The position numbers and the translations under genes are program-made. From Mycogone perniciosa (taxonomy: Eukaryota > Ascomycota > Sordariomycetes > Hypocreales > Hypocreaceae): a stretch of 64,000 nt of DNA. Of the stretch, positions 11,678 to 22,234 are shown in pieces. Below the pieces are notes generated by a model. That model was not told the origin of the DNA. It saw nothing but the letters and a program-made list of their open reading frames with translations, and did not search any database. The DNA is taken from the NCBI GenBank assembly GCA_025331125.1, contig JAOALB010000169.1, positions 41,271 to 105,270 on the forward strand, read 5' to 3'. The first letter of the stretch is position 1, and every line of letters begins with the position of its first letter.

Positions 11678-14002
11678 TTAGCTACAAAACTCAATGGCAA
11701 TTGCTGTCAAAGCCTCCGCCACCTTTTCTATTGACTGAACGTCCACCCACTCCTCCTTTCCATGTAATCCCGCCCCAAGAGGTCCCCAGAGCAATGCTGG
11801 GATTCCTTCATTAGCAAGCAGCGCACAATCTGTCCAGAAAGGGGCACTTGTAACAGTTGCTTCTTTCCCGATTGACTTGCTGACATGACCTCGGACGAGT
11901 TTGGTAAAGGGGTGGTCGATAGGAAGTTTGATCGGCGGTCGCTCAAATGTAGCTCTGAGGTCATACTTGAAGATCGGAACCTCTTTAACAAGCTTGTCTA
12001 ACAGCGTCCTTACCTCTTGTCCCACAGTCTCTGATGTTTCGCCAGCTATCGTTCTCCACTCCAATGTGACTGTACACAATGCTGGGTATGACGATTCTTC
12101 CTCACCTCCCTTGATGATTGATGCGTGTACGCTTGGCTTCCCAAGTACGGGATCTCCAGCTGACTCCTGAAGCCGTTGTTTGTACTTGTCTAACTCGACC
12201 AGGAAGTATCCGGCCTTGCAGATAGCATCAATGCCGAGATCAGGCCTGGAGCCGTGGGAAGCCAGTCCATGGATATCCACCTCAATCCACACGAAGCCCT
12301 TGTGCGCATGGTAGATTTCGAGGTTCGTTGGCTCACTCACGATGGCGCCATCCGCTCTCCATCCAGCCTGTAGGACTTGTTCCGTGCCAATGCTTGTATA
12401 CTCCTCGTCTGCCACGCCGGTGAAGATGATATCTCCCTTTAGGCCTTGTTTGCTAGCGTTGGCGAGGGCAACCATGGCGGCAGCCACACCACACTTCATG
12501 TCGGCCGCTCCACGGCCATAGAGTTTGCCGTCTTTTATATTGCCGCTCAATGGATCTTCCTCGTAACCCATGACAGTCACCGTGTCAATATGGCCGTTGA
12601 ACATGAGGCTTTTGCCGCCACCAGAGCCACGGGCTACGCCAACAACGGATGGCCGACCCTTAGTAGGTTCGATCCAATGAGTCTCAATGCCCCGGTGTTC
12701 CATCCAAGCAGTGATGTACCGGGCAACAGCTGTTTCCCCTGGACCAGGGACTGATCCTAGCGAAGGATTGGCTGAATTGATCTGGACCAAAGTCTGAGTC
12801 AAGACAACTGGATCATCACTAGATACGCTACGAGGAACATCGTAGACCCTTTTCCCCTCAGTACAGAAGATGGCGACAACTGAATTCTTTCCCAAACCAA
12901 GCTTTTCCTTGTCCGTGGTCTCTAGTCTCCGAAGAGCTGCTAGAGTTGCACCACCACACGGTCCGGCAGAGATCCCCAATGAGTTCAAGTAGATAGAAGC
13001 CTCATGAGCCTCGAAGTCTGAAACGGTCAAGCTAGCATCTACACCAGACTGAAGAATTGGCCAGGAAATAGATGAGGGAGTGCCACAGTCTAATCCGGTC
13101 ATGATACTGGGGATCTTTTCGGGCGTGACGGTAAGTTCCCCTCGTCTTAGGCTGTTCCATAGACAATTTGCTGTGTCAGGCTCGACCGTCATAACGGTTG
13201 TTGTTTTACCTGGCTTCTTGAAGTGTGATGTCACGGCCTGCGCAAAGGAACCGACGCCTACTGGCGCAACGACAAGATCCGGACTATTGCTACCAATTTG
13301 CTGATCAACCTCGCGCATCATTGTGAGATAGCCATCAACAATCCACTATTGGGGCAAGTTAGCGACATATGTGAATCGATTAAATGACGTTGTAAGTCCA
13401 TAACACACCTGGGGAATCTCTTCATACCCCTCTGTAGCAAAGTCTTGGATTGTGAGACCTGAGCCGTCTTCTTTGGAAGCTGTCCTGGCTTCCAACACTG
13501 CAGCATCATAATTTCCACTTGACACGATAACATTGGCATTTTCCGACTGTATTAGGTCGATAGTAGCTCTGTGCATGCATGCAGGGACATGAATCTCTGC
13601 TGGTATCTCCAAAATGGACGCCATGCGTGCCACAGCCCGGCCATGATTACCATCGGTTGCGGCGTATAACTTGACCTTGTTCGAGACCAGAGATTCTTTG
13701 ACAGTAGAAAGGCCGGAATCCAGAGGAAGGCCGAGTTTTTGAGCAATTGCCCGAAAGGTGCCCCATGAAGCACCGAGAATTTTGAAGGACGGTAAACCTA
13801 GACGACTGCTCTCGTTCTTGAGGTATACGGCCTTGACGCCCAGCTCTCTAGCCACCTCATCAAGGCTGACTAAATCGGTTGGCTTATAGAGTGGCAGCTG
13901 CTGATGAAAGCGATCAACGAGATGCTCGTCGTCGCTAGCCGGAGATGACGTCCATGATTTTGCGCTCGGGTTGAAGTAAATTGGTCGACGGGCAGCAGAC
14001 AT
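11678..14002 (-). CDS. Fusion enzyme: diaminopropionate ammonia-lyase-like PLP domain + M20 deacylase/peptidase
   Basis: Two exons (14002-13409 and 13345-11678, intron 63 bp) encode 753 residues. Residues 1 to about 380 form a fold-type II PLP enzyme like diaminopropionate ammonia-lyase: RPIYFNPSAKSW at the start, Schiff-base Lys74 in PSFKILGA, Asp117 in TDGNHGRAVA, EGYEEIPQWIVDGY, GVGSFAQAV and IMTGLDCGTPS. The family NYDD motif reads NYDA. Residues about 385-753 form an ArgE/DapE-type M20 amidohydrolase with all metal-site motifs: FNGHIDTV, YGRGAADMKCG, ADEEYTS with the general-base Glu, the dimerisation-domain His (ASHGSRPD) and GLHGKEEW. In Escherichia coli the corresponding activities are the separate neighbours ygeX and ygeY. 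A single polypeptide could release an amino acid by deacylation and then split it to pyruvate and ammonia; this is inference. ATG at 14065 is an alternative start giving a short basic extension. Confidence 0.85.
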
Positions 14003-14065
14003 TGTGAAGATGGGCCAGGGTCCGTGAGATCCAAGGAATGATTGTCGGGATAAATGTGAGGACAT

Positions 14066-14657
14066 AGTAATCCATGTACTTCGTAAGAACGCTCTCTCAT
14101 AAGCTTTATGCTCCGTATTCCCCCACACCTTCAACGGGATGTGACGCGCCTTTTATGCGCCCTACAATGGGAGACCAAGCGTCTTGGCAGGCAAATAATC
14201 TGGTGTGTAAGACATATGATAGATATATCGCTGCATTTTGTCGCCGAGATGGAGGGTCTGGTCTGGTCTAGTGCTTGGAGCCGTACTCGTACGAGTAGAC
14301 ATGCCTGTAAGCAGTCAACCAGCCTCGTCTCAAGGACCCAGGCAACGACTCGCGCATTCTAATCATGAATAAGCGTTCACCACGAGATTCAGTAGTCTAC
14401 AGACTACGGAGTAATACTACGGAGCATGTCAGAAGGCGCACGTGCGCCCCGCCTGGGTCTAAACGCGCGCCCTCTCACTAACGGCCTCAAACATTTTCTG
14501 TGCGCCTTCTGCAAAACCCGCCAACCGCATCATTGTACACAAACAGCACATGCCGTGTCTCGTTTCGGCTCCATTGGCCCATGTCAGATCGATGCTTGAT
14601 GACTGAGTGACTAATCAATCTCGTACGGACGGCACTATTACTACTATCGCACTCGCC
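14066..14657. other. Shared divergent promoter region
   Basis: About 600 bases between the starts of the PLP/M20 gene (minus) and the homeobox/zinc-finger gene (plus). It contains two CTACGGAG motifs near 14404-14424 and a TACTTCGTA at about 14075. No gene or RNA is recognisable. Confidence 0.5.
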
Positions 14658-16691
14658 ATGGACAACAACGTGCTGGATGAGAGCCTTGTCTTTCTTGTTG
14701 ATGAGGAGGGAGACAACCGTCTCAACACAGCCGCCGTGCAGCATCCGTTTCAGCCCCAGCAGCCTCCGCAACAGAATAATCATCACCCCTATCACCACCA
14801 TAATCACCCCTACCAGCAGCAGCAAGAAGCAGTGAGCCGGCCTCTGCATGTACCGGCCCTTCAGGGAGCCTCTTATTCGGACCCTCCTCCTCCTCCTCCT
14901 CACTCTCCCGGCTATCGCTATCTCTGCGGCGGGGAAATCTCCGGCTTAGCAGCCGAAGCCGAAACCGGACCTGAGGTCGGCTCCGACTCCGCCATGGCAC
15001 AGCCTCCGTATCCGTTTCTCAACACCCTCCCGGCCGCTGCTGATAATTCCTGGAACCCGCCTCAGCAGACAGTTAATAGCACTGGCGTCGACAGAAATGT
15101 GGCTACTATCGAAGAGTTCTTCATCAAGAATGGCGCCTATCGCCCTTCTGTCCCCTGCAGTCACTGCAGGCGTCTGCGGCTCCAATGTCTAGTTCTCCAG
15201 ACAACCTCCGCCAATCCCAACCCCATCTTGGCTTGCTCAAGCTGTGTAGCTTTATTCAGAGACTGCAGTCTCGCGGAGCGCGGCAAGCGACAGCCCTCTG
15301 CCTTTGAGACACCTCTTCCCGTCATAGGACATTTACATGGCGTCTGCGAAGAAGGACATGCCGGACATGCCGGCAATGTTGTCGCAAATGGTGAACATCA
15401 GCTGCAGAATCCACAGGGCCCAATGCCTACGCCTACGGCTTCTGGTTCCTTGACATCGTCGTACACACACAGGAGGAATAATACCCGCTCCGTCAAAAAG
15501 ACCCGCGTGTTGAGGAACTGGTTTGCCGCTCACCTCGACCATCCGTACCCGTCCGAGGAGGAAAAGACCCTCCTCGCCGGCCAGAGTGGCCTCAGCAAGA
15601 TCCAGGTCATCAATTGGTTTGCCAATGCGAGACGTCGCCATCGATTGACCGCCCAATCTCACCTGAACAATGGCGGCAGACACTTCGTCCAGGGATCCCC
15701 AATGCCTCAGTCCCTCTGGACAGGCCTGTCTCCTATGGAGCGATGGAAACACTCACCACCCGATGAAGAGCCTGTTTCCGCTTCTGCCATTGAGAACGCC
15801 ATCTCCAATCAGTCGAGTGGAATCTCCTACATGCAGCCTTTTGGCACTTATCCCGCAGACGGCCAACAGTCGTCCGCCAGTGGAGAATCCGGACTTTATA
15901 ATCCATCCATGTTCCAGGACGCTTCGTCCAATTCGGGCTCCTCCAACTTCTCCTTCTACCACTCTGATGACCCCGGTTTCTTCTCCTTCTCCGCACCGAG
16001 CTCTCTCCATGGAGATCAAGACCCAGGGCCCTCCATCAATGCGACAGCGACGACATCAGCGAGCCACAAGAAATCACATATTTTCCAGTGCACCTTCTGC
16101 CTGCAGGGCTTCAAGAAAAAGTATGACTGGGTTCGCCATGAGAGATCAATCCATTTGCCGGGGCTTGACTCGTGGGTATGTAGGTTGCCTGTGGCCAATG
16201 ACCAGTCATGCCTCGTCTGGCGTATTAACCAGGGCGTGCCTGAGTGTATCTTCTGTGGACAATCGTCCCCGACAGATGAGCATATCCAGTCTCATGAGTT
16301 TCAAGCTTGTGCCGAACGTCCCGTTTCAGAGCGGACGTTTACCCGCAAAGACCACCTGTGGCAGCACTTGCACAAGTTTCATCGCTGCCGAAGGTGGGAT
16401 GGGTGGAAGCCCAACCTGAACCTGCTGCAGCATCGGCAAGACACGTTGGACAGCCAGTGTGGGTTCTGCCAGTTGAGTATGCAGAGCTGGGAAGAGAGGG
16501 TCCAACATCTGGCGACCCATTTCAGGCACGGCGCGACCATGGCGGAGTGGACTGGCGGCTCGGGGATCAAAGACGGAGAGGGAGGTGTAGTTGCAGCAAA
16601 CAAGCAGAGGGGGGAATCTCAGAGTAGTGATGATGCCGGTTCATCTCTCTCGTTGTTTCCTGATGGATATAGTGGTGGCACTTGGCCGTGA
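14658..16691 (+). CDS. Transcription factor with Zn2Cys6-like cluster, TALE homeobox and C2H2 zinc fingers
   Basis: Intronless, 677 residues. The open frame extends upstream to a GTG, but the ATG at 14658 (CGCCATGG) is the natural start. The N-terminal 100 residues are rich in Gln, His and Pro. Residues about 164-200 contain CSHCRRLRLQC and CSSCVALFRDC, that is C-x2-C-x6-C twice, the spacing of a fungal binuclear cluster. Residues about 280-330 form a TALE/KN-type homeodomain (LRNWFAAHLDHPYPSEEEK, then INWFANARRRHR, the recognition helix). Residues about 475 onward hold a C2H2 finger (CTFCLQGFKKKYDWVRHERS followed by IH) and further Cys/His-rich sequence to about residue 640. A nuclear regulator; targets unknown. 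It converges on the broken MFS gene (141 bp between stops). Confidence 0.85.
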   Translation: MDNNVLDESLVFLVDEEGDNRLNTAAVQHPFQPQQPPQQNNHHPYHHHNHPYQQQQEAVSRPLHVPALQGASYSDPPPPPPHSPGYRYLCGGEISGLAAEAETGPEVGSDSAMAQPPYPFLNTLPAAADNSWNPPQQTVNSTGVDRNVATIEEFFIKNGAYRPSVPCSHCRRLRLQCLVLQTTSANPNPILACSSCVALFRDCSLAERGKRQPSAFETPLPVIGHLHGVCEEGHAGHAGNVVANGEHQLQNPQGPMPTPTASGSLTSSYTHRRNNTRSVKKTRVLRNWFAAHLDHPYPSEEEKTLLAGQSGLSKIQVINWFANARRRHRLTAQSHLNNGGRHFVQGSPMPQSLWTGLSPMERWKHSPPDEEPVSASAIENAISNQSSGISYMQPFGTYPADGQQSSASGESGLYNPSMFQDASSNSGSSNFSFYHSDDPGFFSFSAPSSLHGDQDPGPSINATATTSASHKKSHIFQCTFCLQGFKKKYDWVRHERSIHLPGLDSWVCRLPVANDQSCLVWRINQGVPECIFCGQSSPTDEHIQSHEFQACAERPVSERTFTRKDHLWQHLHKFHRCRRWDGWKPNLNLLQHRQDTLDSQCGFCQLSMQSWEERVQHLATHFRHGATMAEWTGGSGIKDGEGGVVAANKQRGESQSSDDAGSSLSLFPDGYSGGTWP

Positions 16692-16832
16692 AGCCAGGGA
16701 CGGATAGAGAGCATCAAATGCTAAATAAGCAAATCTACACACACAAGTGCAGCTAATACAGAAGACTTATTGTGGCTTATATAGCACACGTTGAATGAAA
16801 AGAAATAGCTCTACTACTCGCACCTAGTTGCA

Positions 16833-18804
16833 TTAATACACGTAAATGAAATCCTCGTTCTTTAAATCCGTCACATCCTCAAACGCCTTGTCTCCGATTC
16901 TCTCTTCGCCATGGTTCAAAATATGCTCCACATTATCCGCGGACCCTTGAACCATACTTAGATCCTTGATGTTCTCGGCCTTCCCGAGAGCCCGTCGCTT
17001 GGCTGCCTGCCGCGTATTTAGCACCTTGATCCACAGCATACCAGCAATGACCAACACAGCCAGGACCACAAAGAGGGCCAGATTGGATCGCAGGCCGCGG
17101 TCATATCTCGGCTTCTCGTCAGGCTGGAATAGCTGTGGGCCAATGATGTTGCCCACGCTGGCGCCGACGAACAGCATAGCAGTCGTGACTTTGCGCTTGG
17201 TGTCTCCAGCAGTGTTTTGTCCGGACCAGGAGTAGATAAGGGGAGAGATGCCCGGATAGAACGAGATGATGTAATATCCAGCGAGCAGTACGGCGCGCTC
17301 ACTCGACGCTCGGCCCACCGCAAGGAGAATGGCGCAGCCGGCGATTGGGGGGAGACACAGGAGTAAGAGGACGGCGGACTTCATTTTTAGGCGATCGGAG
17401 AGCCAGGCGCCGCCGAGAGTGGCAATCATTTGGACGGCACCAAAGGGGATATTAAAGAGAATGGTATTAAAGGAGTCGAAGCCGAAGGATTGGATAATGA
17501 GGGGACCGAAAGTAGAGATGCCGCCACTCGGGATATTGCAGTAGATATTCAGTTAGTCCAAGTCCAAGACAAAAGCACCCCGGAGAGCAAGGGAGAGGGA
17601 AACGAACGAGATGGTGAGCATCATGGAGAACCATAGCCAGGTTTTGAGGTCGAGCATGGCTTCGCGAACATGGTCCCATTTCCAGACTCCCGAGCTAATT
17701 CCCATCTGGTTCATTCGAAGACGCTCAATGGCAATAAGTTTATCATCCTCCTTGAGGAACTTTGCATCCATTGGCGAGTTGGGCATGAAGATACTAGACT
17801 GTGTGAGTAGATGTCCATATCTAGCCGGGAGGCTTGCGGTCAGCAACTTACAACATAACTGCCGAAAACGCAACAGTGATTGCACCGCAGAAAAGAAAGA
17901 TGATCTACTATTGTTAGTCTTCTGGGCTCTATCGAAACGGGAACTCGTTGACGATAGGCTTACTTGATATGGCCGCAAGCTGGACTAGATGTGTCCCAGA
18001 CCATACGAAAGAAGACTTCCCAACTGTGGTTATGATATGGCGGTTAGCATCCTGTATGAATTGACCCAGATTGGATGGATAGCTCACCATATTCATAACA
18101 CCCAGCATAGCGTACCATGAAGCATTTCGCGTCGTTTGGTCCGAGCGTCGATACCACATTTGAACAACAGCAATAAACGTAGGAGCTAGCCATAGAAATC
18201 ACGTCGTTAGCCACCCTATCATGCAGTAATCTGCTCGGATGTGTTCAAGAGAAGACTTACCGACTGAAGCCTCAAAAGCTCCAAGCAACAGCCTCGAAGC
18301 CATCAATCCTCCAAAATCCTTCGCCACCGTCATTCCGCACAACACGGCTCCCCAGCACAACACCATTGTGGAGATGAACTTGCCCAGAGGCAACTTCACC
18401 AGCCCATATGCCACCAGTGGCTGGAACACCAGCTGCGCGACGTACACCACCGAGCCTAGCCATGAGAACTCCTGGCCCACAAGGTGGGTGTCACTGATGA
18501 GATTGAAGACGGAGGCATATGATAGCGTTGACTTGTCGAGTGATTGGAGGCAGTACACGAGAAGGATGATGGGCGGAATGTGCAAGTCTATTTTGCGGAG
18601 AATGCGAGCATTGTCGGCAGAGGTGACCACGACACTGTGGCCGGCCTGTTTGAGAAATTGGGCGGCCTTGTCTCTGCCTGCCAAGGGGTCATTGTTTGAG
18701 ACAGGCTGGATTTCATTGTCGTTCTTGACATCTTTATGGCCTTGCCCCTGGTTTGGAGGCGTCTCCAATTGGATGTTGTCAGTGTTGTCCTTGTTGGACG
18801 GCAT
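16833..18804 (-). pseudogene. MFS transporter of the allantoate permease (Dal5) family, inactivated by a stop codon and a lost splice acceptor
   Basis: Six exons can be traced: 18804-18261, 18185-18088, 18023-17964, 17904-17852, 17793-17608 and 17535-16833. Together they make 548 codons in perfect register, matching a 12-segment anion:cation symporter (LDKSTLSYASVFNL near segment 1, GRASSERAVLLAGYYI later). Two single-base lesions break it. TAG at 17985-17987 falls inside the conserved segment LGHI*SSLRPYQ. The last intron (donor GTTCGT at 17607, branch ACTAAC) ends in CAA at 17538-17536, where CAG is required to join TIS to IPSGGISTFGPL; unspliced, the branch site itself supplies a TAA. Substrates of the family include allantoate, nicotinate and other organic anions. 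Its start faces the GH31 remnant. Confidence 0.8.
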
Positions 18805-19590
18805 TTTGGCCGGGTCGTTCGGCGAGATAGGTAGGTTATCAAAGATATAAAGTGTGATGACGCGTTGTTCACTACCATAAAAGCGCAGCAGGAACAAGTT
18901 CACAACATGGGCAATTCAACATGATATTTATACAGATAGTCGAGAAGGTTCAACTAGCACTACTACGTACAACAACCCCAGATTATGTCTTTACAAAAAG
19001 AGACTACACTGGGGACGCTACACATTCCCCGTGGGGGGGCCAGCAGCCTGGTAACTATCGATTTTGCGGGGGAGATTTGAGCATCATGATAGGTCAACAG
19101 GATATATTCCTCTTTCTCCGTCGGATTTCCTCACCTTTCTCCGGTTCCTCCTCCACAGCGGATATCGTTTCCGGTGGCTAAACCGGCAGTTCTCGTATTC
19201 TCATTTAGGGACAAGAACGATCCGTTCTGGTTTGTCATGGAACGGGCTGATGACCAGTGGAGAGTACGGAGTATTATTGAATAGGGATATTTGCGACGGC
19301 TCGACTCTCAAGTTATACTCTGCAGAGTGCAGAGTAAAGACCGAATGTACGTATTACTACGGTAAAAAACTCCGCACGGGGGACTCCGTACAAAGTCCTG
19401 ATTCGAGTGCCACCGTGAGATCGACATCCACTCCTATGTGGGCATGCAGACACATGTGATGCCAATAAAGTGGATTTGCAAATATCCAAGTATAAAGTAT
19501 CCAACTCCCACCGGATTACGAATTCACAGTCTTCTCATCGGAAATTTAACACAATAGAATTTCACAGGTATTTTTAATCACTATTTCAAG
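18805..19590. other. Divergent promoter region of the MFS and GH31 remnants
   Basis: No gene. Short open frames here lack any family resemblance. It must have held both promoters. TACGGAGTA-type motifs occur at about 19264 and 19385. Confidence 0.5.
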
Positions 19591-22137
19591 ATGCCCCAAC
19601 AAGAGCGCGTCCCCTCATCCTGGGTACTCGCCCAAGCACCCGAAAGCAGCTCAAACACCAAGTCATCACTCTCCCTCAACAACACAGATCCCCAACTCCC
19701 TTTCAAGTTCACATTCGAGGCTCTCCGCCCTAATGTCTTCAGAACAACATTCACTTCTGAAACTCACCCACTGCCTCCTCACCCAAGTGTACCCCTCCTG
19801 GGTAAGCAGCTGGATGCTGCGTTCATCACCGTGGCATCTACAGACACAAGCAAAGACATCCAAGTTGGAAATGTTGTTACCAGAGTAGACTGGAGCGAGT
19901 CAACCCCTCTCCTCACCGTCTTCTTCCAAGGCGCTGAAGATAAACCACTTCACGAGGATTTGCCCAATCGATCATACGTGACTGACGGACCTGGTGTGAC
20001 ACACTATTCACGCTATTATAGGGATACCCTATATGTTGGTCTGGGAGAAAAGGCTGCGCCGATGAACCTTGCAGGGCGGAAATTTGAGATTTCTGCCACA
20101 GACAGTTTTGGTTACGATGTCTACCGGACTGATCCGCTCTACAAGAACATCCCACTTCTCATCAATGCTACGCCAAATGGCTGCGTGGCGCTCTTCTCGA
20201 CTTCTTACTCACGGGGCTCCTACTCCATTGGGGCCGAAATGGACGGCATGTGGGGTCGCTACAAAGTCTACCGACAAGATCACGGAGGCCTGGAGGAGTA
20301 TCTCATCGTTGGGAAGACGCTTCAGGACATCGTCACGACCTATGCTGATCTGGCTTGCTATCCCCTCCTCGTCCCTCGATGGGCTTTCGGATACCTGTCC
20401 GGCGGGATGAAGTACTCTATGCTTGACGACCCTCCAGCTTCTGAAGCGCTTCTTGAACTTGCGCGCAAGATGAAGGAACACGACATCCCTTGTTCAGCCT
20501 ATCAAACGTCCTCTGGATACACTGTTGCTGAGCAGCCACCCAAACACGCAACGTGTTTACCTGGAACCGTCACCGGTTTTCGGACCCGGAGGGATTCATC
20601 AAGGAGTACCACAAACTCGGTATGCGGCTCATTGCCAACGTGAAGCCTTACGTTCTGGCCAACCACCCAGAGTATGAGAAGCCCAAGGCAGCAAATGCCT
20701 TGTTCATTGATCCACACACAAAGCAGACCGCAGTCACCCGACTGTGGAGTGCTGGCGGAGGTGAAAGCGCTGAGGGTGGTCACATTGACTTCACGTCCGC
20801 TGCAGGGTTCAAGTGGTGGTTTGAAGGCGTCAAGAAGCTGAGAGAACAAGGAATAGACTGCATCTGGAATGACAATAATGAGTACACTGTCAGCGATGAT
20901 GGCTGGATATGCGCGTTGAACGAGCCCTCACTCAAAGTGCGAGATGATGTTAAGAACACGTCTCACATTGGTCTTTGGGGCCGCAACCTCCACACAGAGC
21001 TGCATGGCAAGGCATCACACGATGCGCTTGTCGGCTGCTCCAGAGGAGCGTCCGTTCGTCCTCACCCGCAGTGCAACTGCGGGCACCATGCGTTATGCTT
21101 GCAGCTCGTGGGGTGGAGATAATACTACAAGCTGGGCTAGTATGAAAGGCTCCAATGCCCTCGCCCTCAATGCAGGAATGTCCCTCCTACAATGCTACGG
21201 CCATGACATTGGGGGCTTTGAAGGTCCTCAGCCTTCCCCAGAGCTTCTCCTCCGCTGGATCCAGCTCGGCACACTCTCGCCTCGATTCGCCATCAACTGC
21301 TTCAAGACAATCAATGAGAACAATATCGGGGACGTCATTGAGCCCTGGATGTACCCTGCCATTACCCATCTAGTCCGCAAGGCCATTAAGCGCCGATATG
21401 CCCTGATTCCATACATCTACTCCCTAATGCTGACGAGCCATCATACTGCGGTACCACCGCAGCGCTGGACAGGATGGGGATATGAAACTGATCCCGAGGT
21501 GTGGACTGCTCCCTTAACGGATGGGGAGACGCAATACTGGCTCGGAGAGTCTCTTTTGATTGCAGGAGTGTACGAGCCAGGCGCTACTCAAGCACGAGTC
21601 TACCTGCCCAGGGCCTCAAAGGCAGATGAGGGCTACGTGAACCTTAAAGCCCCGTATCAGTACTTGGAGGCTGGACAGTGGGCCACTATTGACGCCGAGT
21701 GGCATGGCGCCGGCATTCCAGTGCTTGCCAAGGTCGGAACCGCCATTCCAGTAGGCAGAGATGTCCAAGTTCTCTCTCCCGGTGAATCAGAGACCCCTGC
21801 AGACCTGCTGCTGGATGACTACCGTGCTGTTGAGATCTTCCCTCCACAGGGAGACTCCAACGGGAAGTGGTATGAGAGTGTGTGGTACGAGGATGACGGT
21901 GTCTCGGCTGTGGCAAAGAATAAGATCTCCGAGTATAAGATTGCATATTTGGCCACAGGGTCGGAGATCAAGGTGTCGTTTTCAAGGGATGAGACATCCG
22001 GATTTGTGGCGCCCTGGAACAACCTTGTCGTCATCCTCCCAGCAGGGGATACAAGAGCAGTTAGTACCAGTGAAGGTAGGGAGGTTCGGGTACTCGGACC
22101 AGATGATCTGGGAAGGAAAAGATTTGAGCTTTCTTAA
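19591..22137 (+). pseudogene. GH31 alpha-glycosidase with two compensating frameshifts
   Basis: A complete GH31 enzyme is visible, about 848 codons without introns. It starts at ATG 19591 and reads in one frame to about 20540 (HYSRYYRDTLYVGLGEKAAP, RWAFGYLSGGMKYSML). It then continues one base out of phase from about 20541 to 21032 (NVFTWNRHRFSDPEGF and IDCIWNDNNEYTV, whose Asp is the nucleophile), and returns to the first frame (EERPFVLTRSATAG, SSWGGDN with the acid/base Asp, LQCYGHDIGGFEGP) to a stop at 22137. The first shift looks like loss of one A in the run at about 20542-20544, the second like one extra base at about 21033. The conserved protein has no gap, so introns do not explain them. 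The family hydrolyses alpha-glucosides or alpha-xylosides. The remaining sequence is well conserved, implying recent inactivation or a sequencing artefact. Confidence 0.8.
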
Positions 22138-22234
22138 GTCTGGCGAATTAGATGGATCCTTGATAGTAATATGACTGATCATGAAATACACATATTATCG
22201 ACAAATCTTCCTTTCTTGTAATCTATTAGTGAAG

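Noticed and set aside
14607..14657. Upstream extension of the homeobox/zinc-finger protein by 17 residues
   Set aside because: It opens with GTG, not ATG; the ATG at 14658 has a good context.
17553..17608. Read-through of the MFS exon to VLDLD as a natural C-terminus
   Set aside because: Its stop is the branch-site TAA of an intron whose acceptor is mutated; conserved transporter sequence continues beyond it in frame.
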